From contig JBOHFX010000034.1 of NCBI GenBank assembly GCA_050699875.1, forward strand, positions 1 through 64,000: a stretch of 64,000 nt of DNA. The letters are read 5' to 3'. Origin of the DNA: GCA-003244245 sp050699875. Lineage in GTDB: Bacteria; Actinomycetota; Actinomycetes; Mycobacteriales; Pseudonocardiaceae. This document shows, piece by piece, positions 7,721 to 16,257 of the stretch. Both the position numbers and the translations under genes were made by a program. Numbering within the stretch: the stretch's first letter is position 1; the number at the start of each line of letters is the position of its first letter. The notes below the pieces were generated by a model. It had not been told where the DNA came from. It saw only the letters and a list, made by a program, of their open reading frames with translations, and made no database searches.

Positions 7721-10375
7721 GTGGCGCTGGTTGACGACCGTGGCGTGCGATTCGAGGACAATGGACAGACCTTCGACCGGCAGCCGCCGCAAGACATCAC
7801 GGCTGAGCAATCCGTGCTCGGTGGGATGCTGCTGTCCAAGGACGCCATCGCCGACGTGGTCGAGGTGCTGCGGCCGGGCGACTTCTATCGCCCTGCGCAC
7901 CAGGCCGTGTTCAACTGCATCCTCGATCTGTACGGGCGCGGCGAGCCGGCTGACCCGGTCACCGTCTCCGCCGAGTTGGAACGCCGTGGTGAGCTGCTCC
8001 GGGTTGGTGGAGCGCCGTACCTGCACACGCTGATCTCGACCGTGCCGACCGCAGCCAATGCGGGGTACTACGCCGAGATCGTCGGGAGCAAGTCGGTGTT
8101 GCGCCGCCTGGTGGAGGCCGGCACCCGGATTGTCCAGCTCGGTTACCACGGGGCCGACGGCGCCGACGTGGACGAGGTGGTGGATCGCGCCCAGGCCGCG
8201 GTCTACGAAGTCACCGAGCGGCGAATGAGCGAGGACTACATCGCTCTGGAGGAATTGCTCCAGCCCACCATGGACGAGATCGATGCAATCGCGTCCCGGG
8301 GCGGCGCCTCAGTTGGCGTGCCCACCGGGTTTGCCGACCTCGATGAGGTGACCAACGGTCTGCATCCCGGCCAGATGGTGATCATCGCGGCTCGCCCCGG
8401 GATTGGCAAGTCCACCCTGGGTTTGGATCTCGCACGCTCCTGCTCGGTTACCCACGGTATGGCGAGCGTGATCTTCTCGCTGGAGATGAGCCGCACCGAG
8501 ATCGTGATGCGGCTGCTGTCCGCCGAGGCCAGGATCCGGTTGTCGGACATGCGGTCTGGCCGGATGAGCGATGACGACTGGACCCGGTTGGCCCGGCGGA
8601 TGGGCGAGATCAGCGAGGCACCGCTGTTCATCGACGACTCGCCGAACATGACGATGATGGAGATCCGGGCCAAGGCGAGGCGGCTCAAGCAGCGCAACGA
8701 CTTGCGCTTGATCATCGTGGACTACATGCAGCTGATGACCTCGGGCAAGAAGGTCGAGTCCCGCCAGCAGGAGGTCAGCGAGTTCTCCCGGCACCTCAAG
8801 CTGCTGGCCAAGGAGCTCGAAGTCCCCGTCGTGACGATCTCACAGCTCAACCGTGGCCCGGAGCAGCGCACCGACAAGAAACCGATGCTCGCCGACCTGC
8901 GTGAGTCCGGCTGCCTCACCGCCGGTACCCGGATCCTGCGCGCCGACACCGGCGCCGAGGTCACCCTTGGCGAACTGCTAGCCAGCGGCGACCGCGATGT
9001 CCCGGTGTGGTCCATGGACGAAAACTTGCGGCTGATAGCTCGGCCGTTGACGCACGCCTTCCCGAGCGGAACGAAAGAGACGTTCCGGGTTACCCTCTGC
9101 TCCGGACGCATCGTCGAGGCGACGGCGAACCACCCGTTCTTGACCGTTGACGGCTGGCTGCCTTTGGGTGAGCTCACCGATGGCTCCCGAGTGGCGGTAC
9201 CGCGATCCGTACCCGAGCCGCTCCAGGTACGCGCCTGGCCCGAATCCCACGTGGTCTTGCTCGCTCATCTGCTCGGCGACGGGTCGTTCGTGCGGCGGCA
9301 GCCGCTACGCTACGCGAGCACCGACGAGGCCAATCTCCAAGCTGTGTCCGAAGCCGCCGCGACGTTCGGCGTCACGGCAGTTCGCGACGATTACGAGGCC
9401 GCCCGGTGCACCTCGCTACGACTCCCTGCACCCTTCCGGCTCACCCACGGCAAGCGCAACCCCATCGCGGTCTGGCTCGACGAACTGGGTCTATTCGGGC
9501 TCCGCAGCTATGAAAAGTATGTTCCTGACGAGGTGTTTGGGCTACCTCGCGCACAGGTGGCGTTGTTCTTGCGCCACCTGTGGGCGACCGATGGCTGCAT
9601 TCGGCACCCGAACGGCTCTGATCGGCGTGTTCAGATCTACTACTCGACGACGAGCCGGCGCCTGGCTGACGACGTGGGACATCTGTTGCTGCGAGTCGGT
9701 GTACTAGCCCGGATTCACGTGGCTCGTAAGTCCGGGTATCGCGACAGCTACCACGTCAGCGTTACCGGCCTCGACAATCAGCGCACGTTCCTGTCTGACG
9801 TGGGATGCCACGGTGCCCGCGGAACAGCCGCAGCCTTCGCCTTGCAAATGCTGCACGGGCTAGCGGGCAACACGAACGTCGACACTGTTCCCGCTGAGGT
9901 GTGGGAGCGGGTCCGCTCGATTCTCGCCGAGCGTGGCATGACGCATCGCGTCTTCGCGGCCGCAATCGACACAAGGTTCTGTGGCAGTACCTTATGGAAG
10001 CACAGCGTAGGCCGGGCCAGTTTGAGACGGATTGCCGCCGTTCTCGAGGATTCGAAGCTTCATCTGCTTGCCACTAATCATGTATTCTGGGACGAGATTC
10101 GTTCTATACAGAGCATCGGTGAGCAGCCCGTCTACGATGCCACGGTTCTGGATACGCACAATTTTGTAGCCAACGGCATCGTTTTGCATAACAGCTTGGA
10201 GCAAGATGCGGATATGGTCATGCTGATTCACCGGCCCGACGCGTGGGAACGGGACGATCCCCGGGCCGGTGAGGCGGACCTGATCCTCGCCAAACATCGC
10301 AACGGGCCGACCACGACGGTGACCGTGGCCCATCAACTGCACTACAGCCGCTTCTTCGACATGGCCCGGGGTTAG
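7721..10375 (+). CDS. dnaB: Replicative DNA helicase, intein-containing precursor
   Basis: Hexameric 5'-3' helicase of the replication fork, 884 residues including a 427-residue intein; the spliced product would be about 457 residues. The N-terminal DnaB domain opens PPQDITAEQSVLGGMLLS. The RecA-like domain has Walker A ARPGIGKST, Walker B LIIVDYMQLM and SQLNRGPEQR. The intein interrupts RESG/SLEQDADMVMLIHRPD, a highly conserved ATPase loop, so splicing is required for function. The GTG start fits an alignment to DnaB. dnaB lies downstream of rplI as in other actinobacteria, separated here by the inserted genes. Confidence 0.97.
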   Translation: MALVDDRGVRFEDNGQTFDRQPPQDITAEQSVLGGMLLSKDAIADVVEVLRPGDFYRPAHQAVFNCILDLYGRGEPADPVTVSAELERRGELLRVGGAPYLHTLISTVPTAANAGYYAEIVGSKSVLRRLVEAGTRIVQLGYHGADGADVDEVVDRAQAAVYEVTERRMSEDYIALEELLQPTMDEIDAIASRGGASVGVPTGFADLDEVTNGLHPGQMVIIAARPGIGKSTLGLDLARSCSVTHGMASVIFSLEMSRTEIVMRLLSAEARIRLSDMRSGRMSDDDWTRLARRMGEISEAPLFIDDSPNMTMMEIRAKARRLKQRNDLRLIIVDYMQLMTSGKKVESRQQEVSEFSRHLKLLAKELEVPVVTISQLNRGPEQRTDKKPMLADLRESGCLTAGTRILRADTGAEVTLGELLASGDRDVPVWSMDENLRLIARPLTHAFPSGTKETFRVTLCSGRIVEATANHPFLTVDGWLPLGELTDGSRVAVPRSVPEPLQVRAWPESHVVLLAHLLGDGSFVRRQPLRYASTDEANLQAVSEAAATFGVTAVRDDYEAARCTSLRLPAPFRLTHGKRNPIAVWLDELGLFGLRSYEKYVPDEVFGLPRAQVALFLRHLWATDGCIRHPNGSDRRVQIYYSTTSRRLADDVGHLLLRVGVLARIHVARKSGYRDSYHVSVTGLDNQRTFLSDVGCHGARGTAAAFALQMLHGLAGNTNVDTVPAEVWERVRSILAERGMTHRVFAAAIDTRFCGSTLWKHSVGRASLRRIAAVLEDSKLHLLATNHVFWDEIRSIQSIGEQPVYDATVLDTHNFVANGIVLHNSLEQDADMVMLIHRPDAWERDDPRAGEADLILAKHRNGPTTTVTVAHQLHYSRFFDMARG
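8912..10192 (+). mobile_element. DnaB intein with LAGLIDADG homing endonuclease
   Basis: In-frame 427-residue protein intron. It starts with Cys (CLTAGTRILRADTG, block A), has a block B TANHPF region, and ends VLDTHNFVANGIVLHN (blocks F and G). The next extein residue is Ser. The two endonuclease motifs are LLAHLLGDGS and LRHLWATDGC, each with a conserved acidic residue, so both splicing and homing could be active. The insertion site RESG/SLEQDAD matches a known DnaB intein position, including the one in mycobacterial DnaB. Confidence 0.95.
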
Positions 10376-10572
10376 AGATCAAGCGGTGTGGGTCTCAAGT
10401 TTGAGCTGGTGGCGTTGATGGGCGCGGTCGGCGGCTCGACCTGCGGTTTTCTGCGCCCGGTGACCTCGCCGCCGCGGACCGGCGAGTTGGACTGCCGTGA
10501 ATCAGTTTCGAGTTCACCTTGGCGTGGTATCTCGTTACCTTTACCGAAATGTTCTCGTCACCGAGGGTCACC

Positions 10573-10908
10573 ATGGCTACGAAGAGCGAGCAAAGCCCGA
10601 AACCTGAGCCGAACACGCCGGCCGAGCGAGTCAGCAGCGAGACCAGCCAACCCCGTACCGCGACAGTGAACCTGCCGTTCGTCACAGCCCAGTTCCGCAA
10701 GCCCGAGATCGACTTGGGCTCGGCAGTAGGGGCGGTGCGCTCGTTGCTGCCCACGCCGATGGGTGCCGTGTACTACGGGGGCCTGGCCGCGCTGGCCGCA
10801 TTCTCGGTGATCGACTGGCCGGTGGCGGCGGCGATCGGCATCGGAACCGAGATCGCCCGTAGGGGGGCCGTCGAACAGCGGCCGCAGCCTGCCGCGATCA
10901 CGGCTTAG
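10573..10908 (+). CDS. Small membrane-associated protein beside P-type ATPase
   Basis: 111 residues. A charged, proline-rich N-terminal half (about 1-45) is followed by VGAVRSLLPTPMGAVYYGGL and a hydrophobic segment (about 70-95). The C-terminal tail is Arg-rich. ATG 10573 follows GAGGGTCACC. It is encoded 72 bp before the decayed P-type ATPase and is co-directional. I recall similar short proteins upstream of CtpI-like ATPases in actinomycetes, but function is unknown. Confidence 0.65.
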   Translation: MATKSEQSPKPEPNTPAERVSSETSQPRTATVNLPFVTAQFRKPEIDLGSAVGAVRSLLPTPMGAVYYGGLAALAAFSVIDWPVAAAIGIGTEIARRGAVEQRPQPAAITA

Positions 10909-10980
10909 CCAGTTGCCTGCGGTGTACCTGCACCGCGCCTCGTCGATCTATACCTGGCCACCTTCGACGGCGGCCTGCCT

Positions 10981-12874
10981 GTGAAGCGGCTGCGTGGGCT
11001 GGCCTCGTGGGTTGCCGGCCCCGTGCCCGCACTGGCCACCGCGCCGGTGAACCGCCGATGGTGCAGTTCCGGCGAGCGCACCCACATGGAGGTCCGGGGA
11101 GTGCACCGTCCCGGCACCGATGCCGTGGCCCGCGAACTGGAACAGCGGCTCGGCGCGCTCGACGGCGTCCACGCCGTCGAGCTCAACGCCGTGCTGGGCC
11201 GGATCGCGGTCAATCACGACCGCTCGTTGACCGCGGGCGAGCTGGCGCGGGTGATTGGCGTGGTGGAGGCCGCGTACGGGTTGGACAACGAGCCCAGTTG
11301 CGCTGCGAGCGCGTCGCACCCGGCCGACACCGCACCATTGACTCGGGAGCTCGTTTGCGCTGGCCACGAACGTGGCTGGCTTGGGGTACTGGGCCGCCGG
11401 GCGGGTGCTACCGCTGCCCCACATCCCTCCGCTGGTGTCCGCGCTGATATCCCTGGTGGATTACAGGCCTCGGCTGCGGGGGGAGGTGGAGGCGCGGCTG
11501 GGACCTATCGTGCAAAGCCACTCGATGTCGAGCCCCGCCCTGTCCCGCTGCCGGACGGCCCCGTCGAGCGGGTTGCCACGACGTCGGCTGTCCTCGCCAT
11601 CACCGGCTACGCTGCGGTGTCGGCGGCCAGCCGGAACTCGGCACGTGCCCTCGGGGTCCTGCATGCCGGGTTGCCCAAGCCCGCCAAGGTCGGTCGCGAC
11701 GCCTTCACCGCGCAGCTCGGCACGGATCTCTGCGCCGGCGGTGGTCTGCTACTCGATCCGGACGTGTTGCACCGGCTCGACCGGGTGGACACGGTGGTAC
11801 TCGACGGCCACGCCTTGCTCACCGGTCGTCGGGTGGTCGATGAGGTGCTGGTGCTCGATCCGGGCTTGGACAGCGCCGAGCTGTTTGAACAGGCTCACGA
11901 ACTGCTTGATCTGGCCCAGACCGATCTGGTCTCGGCGGGGAGCCGGCCGGGGCGTGATGGTCGGCGCACCGTTGCGCTGCCCGCAGGCCCCGACCAAGGT
12001 CCCCACGACGGGAGAACCGTCGATCTGCCCGCCGAAGCCCGCTGCGCCGCGGACGAGTGGTCAGCCCGCGGTGCCGCCGTGTTCGCTGTCCTGCGGAACT
12101 CGCGGCCGGTGGGCCTGGTCGGTGTCGTTGCAGAGCTAGACCCGCTCGCCGAGGCTGTGGTGACCGCCGCCGAGGCCGCGCCTTACAAGCCAGCGGGCAC
12201 GTGGTGGCTGTGATCTCAGCGCGTGACCGCTCGACGCTGGCGGCCGCAGACGTCGGAATTGGGATCCCGGACCGCTCAGGCACGCTGCCGTGGGGAGCGC
12301 ACGCGATGTTCCCGGGCCTGGCCGAGGTGTGTGTGCTGCTGCGCGCCGTCGTCGCGGCCCGGCAGAACAGCCGCACCAACACGGCACTGTCCGTCGCCGG
12401 GTCGTCGGCGGGTGCGCTGCTCGCCGCGTTCGGCCCGGCAATCGGTTCAGGCGCGCGGGGCGCCTTCCCGGTTCACCTCGCCACCATGTTCGCGATCGCC
12501 GCAGGCACCTGGGCCGGTGCCGGCCCGGCCCGGCAGTCGGCACCGGTGGCGGTGGAGCGGACCCCGCTGCAGCCGCTTGGCTGCTCGCCAGGCCGGTGAG
12601 TCTTCCCGGGCAGGCGAATACGGCGGCCTTGGTCGCCCTGGTAGGGGCCCAGCTGGGCCAGACCGTGGCCGTGCGCGGTCGCACGCCGCTGGTGGTGGCC
12701 GCGGTCCTTGGGTCCGCGGCGCTGTTGGCGGTCACCGTGCAGATCTCGGGAGTGAGCCGGTTCTTCGGCTGCCGGCCACTGCTGCCGCACCAGTGGGGCA
12801 TTGCACTGGGCTCGGCCGGTGCTGCCACCGTCGCGGCGTTGCTGTGGCAACACCTGAGCCGGCGGGCAAACTGA
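10981..12874 (+). pseudogene. Decayed CtpI-like cation-transporting P-type ATPase
   Basis: Pieces of one large transporter lie in order but in several frames. An N-terminal heavy-metal-associated-like region (RLGALDGVHAVELNAVLGR) comes first. Next is a membrane stretch in another frame (GLGYWAAGRVLPLPHIPPLV), then VLHAGLPKPAKVGRDAFTAQ and RLDRVDTVVLDGHALLTGRR. Last come C-terminal helices (NTAALVALVGAQLGQTVAVR and beyond). A normal protein exceeds 1,400 residues; here the catalytic core is largely deleted. The Asp of DKTG is replaced by the VVLDGHALL context, and the gene is broken near 11400-11560, 12213 and 12600. It cannot make a functional pump. Confidence 0.8.
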
Positions 12875-12994
12875 GCCCTTCCCGTCACATGGGCTTCACC
12901 CAACGGCCATCCCGTGACTGCCCGCTGTCCACCCCGCCGACCTACCTTCGGCCTGGACTGAGCGAACTGCGCCCTTGTTGACCCGGGAGGAGTC

Positions 12995-13111
12995 ATGGCC
13001 GACTTCCTCGCGACGCTGCTGGCCAGGTTCGCGGCAGCGCTGATCGAGGACCTCGTTATGCGCCTGGTACGCGCTGTGTTCCGCACCGCGCTCACCATTC
13101 CCGCCGCCTGA
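12995..13111 (+). CDS. Possible 38-residue amphipathic peptide
   Basis: A short frame starting ATG 12995 after an excellent GGGAGGAG site. It encodes MADFLATLLARFAAALIEDL followed by a basic amphipathic helix and IPAA. Strong initiation signals and alternating hydrophobic/charged residues favour a real small protein. It lies directly after the P-type ATPase remnant. No family is recognised. Confidence 0.45.
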   Translation: MADFLATLLARFAAALIEDLVMRLVRAVFRTALTIPAA

Positions 13112-13122
13112 GGCGCGGACGA

Positions 13123-13284
13123 TCAGCCTGGTTCACCGCGGCGCTTGCGATGGATCACCCATCCCAGGTCCACCATCGCCACCACCGCCAGCACCGCGAG
13201 CACCACGCCCAAGGCCATCAAGCCTGTTCCGGCGAGTGCCGCTGCCGGTTGCGCTTCCTCCAGCCGGGGCAACCTCACGGTCAC
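13123..13284 (-). CDS. Possible small single-pass membrane protein
   Basis: A 53-residue frame from GTG 13284: VTVRLPRLEEAQPAAALAG, then a clear transmembrane helix (LMALGVVLAVLAVVAMVDLG), then WVIHRKRRGEPG. The basic C-terminus predicts a cytoplasmic end. No strong ribosome-binding site is seen, so this is a weak call. Confidence 0.35.
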   Translation of the reverse strand: MTVRLPRLEEAQPAAALAGTGLMALGVVLAVLAVVAMVDLGWVIHRKRRGEPG

Positions 13285-13311
13285 AGGGTGCTGAGTGTGC
13301 GACGCTGAAGT

Positions 13312-13728
13312 ATGGGCCTTCGGATCAAGACGATGTCGCCCGTATGGGCTGGTTTGATCGCCGCGGTGACGATGGACGCACCTGCCGTCACCGCAACCAT
13401 GGCCATCGAAACCACGGCCACCGCAGCGCAAGACACCTTCCTGGTGCTCGGTGTGCAAGCCGGCGGCGCCGATCGGTTCGTCACGCTACGTTGCGACCCA
13501 GCCAGCGGAACACATCCGCATTTTGATTCTGCCTGCCGGGTGCTTCGCGACGCCGGCGGCGACTTCACCAAGGTTCTCGGGCAACCCGACACGCTATGCC
13601 CGAGTATTTACGAACCCGTGACCGCGATTGCCTCTGGCGACTATCAGGGCAGGCGGGTGATGTTCCGGCGCACCTACCCCAACCGCTGCGAGCTGGCCCG
13701 CCAAACCGGCCCCGTCTTTGCGCTGTGA
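13312..13728 (+). CDS. Secreted subtilisin-inhibitor-like (SSI) protein
   Basis: 138-residue exported serine-protease inhibitor. An N-terminal hydrophobic segment (about 8-40) fits a signal peptide. The mature part shows RFVTLRCDPASGTHP, LCPSIYEPVTA and RRTYPNRCELARQTGPVFAL. All four SSI cysteines are present (61, 75, 96, 126), predicting C61-C75 and C96-C126 disulfides. By alignment to SSI the reactive-site loop is CPSIYEP, putting Ser98 at P1, where Met or Lys is usual. Such inhibitors are typical of filamentous actinomycetes. Confidence 0.88.
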   Translation: MGLRIKTMSPVWAGLIAAVTMDAPAVTATMAIETTATAAQDTFLVLGVQAGGADRFVTLRCDPASGTHPHFDSACRVLRDAGGDFTKVLGQPDTLCPSIYEPVTAIASGDYQGRRVMFRRTYPNRCELARQTGPVFAL

Positions 13729-13739
13729 CTGCTGCGGCG

Positions 13740-13835
13740 CGATCCGGGAATGTGTCCGACCAACGCCCGTGCGGTCGTCGTCTTTCCGACCCCGAATGCG
13801 CCGTTCAGCCAGATAACGCGGGTTCCATTCTGCAC
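13740..13835 (-). pseudogene. N-terminal fragment of a P-loop ATPase
   Basis: From GTG 13835 the frame reads VQNGTRVIWLNGAFGVGKTT and then TARALVGHIPGSRR. This contains a perfect Walker A (GAFGVGKTT) as in small AAA/kinase-like proteins with the IWLNGxFGVGKT start. After about 32 residues homology stops and the frame runs into the antisense of the SSI gene. It is a truncated relic. Confidence 0.5.
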
Positions 13836-13888
13836 GCGAGGAATGTAGTGCAAGGATCGTGAGTCTGAGCCTGCGCACTGACGTCTGG

Positions 13889-14311
13889 CTACCAGCGACC
13901 GAGCAGGCGGCTGGGTATACCGATCGCTGCGGCATGGAGCCGCTCGTCGGCGGTGACGAGTTCGGCGTCGAAGTCCTTGGCCAGCAGCACGTACAGCGCG
14001 TCGTAAACGGTAATCCCCCAGTCGAGGGCAGCCGGTAGGCATCGGAACCACCGCCCGGGCCCACCCACGAAGGTCAGCTCGAGGTGGGAGATCGCATCGA
14101 GTGCCCGGCACGCGTCCTCGACAGTCAGGATGTGCTGGGCGACTCGCTTTCGGAGCCCGTTGGCTACCTCGCCGATGAGGTGCTCCGGTGCCAACAGCGC
14201 CACCGCGCCAGCGGTCAACTCGTCGAGCAATGAGGCCGCTTCTTCGCTGCCGGGTTCGGTGACCACCCACTTCAACGCGACCGAAGCGTCAACGACCAGC
14301 GACCGGCTCAC
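13889..14311 (-). CDS. vapC: VapC-type PIN-domain toxin ribonuclease
   Basis: Predicted Mg2+-dependent RNase toxin of 140 residues. The acidic PIN residues are all present: Asp8 (VVDASVALKW), Glu48 (LIGEVANGL), Asp104 (YDALYVLLA) and Asp122 (TADERL). Its start overlaps the stop of the upstream antitoxin gene by 4 bp, the usual translational coupling. The gene is intact, unlike the PIN remnant at 1764-2177. Its RNA target is unknown. Confidence 0.9.
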   Translation of the reverse strand: MSRSLVVDASVALKWVVTEPGSEEAASLLDELTAGAVALLAPEHLIGEVANGLRKRVAQHILTVEDACRALDAISHLELTFVGGPGRWFRCLPAALDWGITVYDALYVLLAKDFDAELVTADERLHAAAIGIPSRLLGRW

Positions 14312-14562
14312 CCTGATCGCTCCCGGTCCTCCCGGACCAGCTCCTCAGCAAGGCGATCCTCAGTACTGAGATGTGCCCGCCGCCGGATCGCCCGCAGCTG
14401 GTCGACCGCCTGACGGCGGCCGGCTCCGGATTGCGCGCCCTGCAGCGCGGCGCGCAGAATCGCGACCGCTTCAGCGGACATCGACCGTCCCTGCGCTGCC
14501 GCGCGCTGCCGCAGCCAGAGAAGAACTTCTGGAGGCAGGTTACGGACGTGTAGCTCAGCCAT
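14308..14562 (-). CDS. vapB: FitA-like ribbon-helix-helix antitoxin
   Basis: 84-residue antitoxin partner of the adjacent PIN toxin. The N-terminal ribbon-helix-helix domain reads MAELHVRNLPPEVLLWLRQR, with a conserved FitA-type SMSAEAVAILRAAL helix. The charged C-terminal tail (EDRLAEELVREDRERSG) should wrap the toxin active site. Inverted repeats overlapping its start codon (14561-14589) suggest autoregulation by the VapBC complex. Confidence 0.88.
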   Translation of the reverse strand: MAELHVRNLPPEVLLWLRQRAAAQGRSMSAEAVAILRAALQGAQSGAGRRQAVDQLRAIRRRAHLSTEDRLAEELVREDRERSG

Positions 14563-14589
14563 GGGACCAGTTTAGTCCCATACCGGTAT
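14561..14589. promoter_or_regulatory. Inverted-repeat operator of vapBC
   Basis: Two palindromes sit side by side at the vapB start: ATGGGAC and GTCCCAT arms spaced by 7 bp (14561-14581), and the perfect ATACCGGTAT (14580-14589). Their overlap with the initiation region is what an autoregulated toxin-antitoxin promoter would show. The binding protein is inferred. Confidence 0.55.
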
Positions 14590-14923
14590 AATTCGTGCCT
14601 GGGCACGGTATCTGAGCAAGTCCCTCATTACCTGGTGGGCCTCGGTGGCGGCGGGCGTCGGATGCGACTGCGGGTGCGGGTGGGATTACTGGGTGGACGA
14701 GTATGGCTGCATCTGTTTGTCATCTCCGGCACACGTCTACAACATCTCCTGCTCTCCGCTGGGACAGCTGAGGTGAGTGTGGCGATGGTCATGGGCGAAC
14801 CAGGGTGCAGGTAAGGGGGAACCCTCATGTGGATGGCAGCGCTGCGCGGCACGCTGGTTCTTGTCGGTCGATATGCCTGGGTGCCGCGCCGGGACGCCCA
14901 GGCCTATCAACCCGGAGCAGTCA
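14590..14923. other. Intergenic stretch without recognisable gene
   Basis: About 330 bp between the vapBC promoter and the 3' end of the aminotransferase gene. Short frames are present (for example ATG 14827 on the plus strand), but none has a ribosome-binding site or recognisable motif. Confidence 0.4.
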
Positions 14924-16069
14924 TCAGCGAAGAGCCGAGGCGAGAGCGGCCGTCAGGCGATCGATGTCAGCGTTGGTGATGTGCAGGTGCGGCGCGATCC
15001 GAAGTGCTGATCCGCGCACTGCCGCGAAGCAGCGCGCTTCGGCCAGCGCCGGGACGATGCGGGCACGTGCGGGTTCAGGCAGAGTCAGGCCGAGCAGGTG
15101 CGGGCCGCGTTCCTCGGTCGCCGGGGTGAGGCCCAGTGCCTCCACTCGATCAGCGATCGTGGCGGTGATGCCGGTCAGGGCGGCTGCGACGTTCTCGACG
15201 CCCCACGTCAGGAGTTGTTTTGCGGCGGCGATGGCCATCGGGGTCAGCTCGAACAGGGTGCGTTGGCCCTGGTCGAAGCGCCTTGCCCCGAGCTGGTAGT
15301 CGTCGTTGTAGTTGACCAGCCCGGCGAAGTCCTCCGAGCCGGCCCGGGAGATCCAGTTCTCTTCCACTGGGATGCCGCCACGGTGTTGGGGCGCTACCCA
15401 CAGATAGCTTCGACCTAACGGGCCTAACAACCACTTGTAACCGACACTGACGACGAAGTCCGGTCGCAGCGCTCGCACATCGAGCGGAACGGCGCCGAGT
15501 GACTGGCTGGCGTCGATCACGAGGTGGGCGCCGACCTCGTGGGCGCGAGCCGCGACGGCCGGCAGGTCGAGCCACGCCCCGTCGGTCCAGTGCACGTTCG
15601 GCACACTCACCACCGCGGCGCGTTCGTCGATCAGCCCGAGGACGGCATCGGTCCACCGTTGGCCGGGCGCCCGCTCGACCGTCACGATCTCGGCCTGGTG
15701 CCGGGTGGCGAACCGGCGCCAGGTGTAGATCCCAGAGGGGTACTCCTCGGCGAGCACCAGTACCCGGGCGCCGGGGTGGGCCACGAGGTTGGCGGCGGCG
15801 ACCGCGAAGCCGTAGCTGGTGGCGGGAACCAACGCCACGCCCTCGGCATCGTCCCCGAGCAACTGCCCGATCAGCGCACGCAGCCGCTCTACGTCGGTGA
15901 ACCAGTCCGCCGCTGCGATGGTCCATGGTTGGGCACGACGTTGCAGAGCCTGCTCACCGGCCGCGCGTACTGAGTGCAGCAGGGGGGCGAGGCTTGCGGT
16001 GTTGAAGTAGGCGACGTCGGTGGGTACGGCGAACGCGGCGCGCAGAGATGCGAGGGGCTCAACCGACAC
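14924..16069 (-). CDS. Class V PLP-dependent aminotransferase family protein
   Basis: Predicted pyridoxal-phosphate enzyme of 381 residues, cysteine-desulfurase/kynureninase-like fold type I. Visible features are VALVPATSYGFAVAAANL (cofactor phosphate loop), HLVIDASQSLGAVPLD (cofactor Asp) and DFVVSVGYKWLLGPLG with the Schiff-base lysine. The long frame extends to 16405, but the GTG at 16069 follows GGTGGAGG and gives the family-length N-terminus. It is divergent from the K+ channel gene, with a shared 188-bp promoter region. The substrate cannot be assigned. Confidence 0.85.
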   Translation of the reverse strand: MSVEPLASLRAAFAVPTDVAYFNTASLAPLLHSVRAAGEQALQRRAQPWTIAAADWFTDVERLRALIGQLLGDDAEGVALVPATSYGFAVAAANLVAHPGARVLVLAEEYPSGIYTWRRFATRHQAEIVTVERAPGQRWTDAVLGLIDERAAVVSVPNVHWTDGAWLDLPAVAARAHEVGAHLVIDASQSLGAVPLDVRALRPDFVVSVGYKWLLGPLGRSYLWVAPQHRGGIPVEENWISRAGSEDFAGLVNYNDDYQLGARRFDQGQRTLFELTPMAIAAAKQLLTWGVENVAAALTGITATIADRVEALGLTPATEERGPHLLGLTLPEPARARIVPALAEARCFAAVRGSALRIAPHLHITNADIDRLTAALASALR

Positions 16070-16257
16070 GCGCCGACCTCCACCCCTGCATACCCATCCT
16101 TCAGGGCCACCTCCGCGATCAATGCTACGGGCTCTCGGAGCTTTCCAACGCCACGGTGCGGCAAACTCCGTCGCCCGGGCGACAGGCGACGACCTCGGCG
16201 GTCGGGCACGATCGATGGACGATCGGACCAGGCGGTCTGTGATCGGAGGAGACAACG

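Noticed and set aside
14827..14980. Short plus-strand frame MWMAALRGTLVLVGRY
   Set aside because: A hydrophobic start is present, but it has no family match and runs into the aminotransferase 3' end in antisense.
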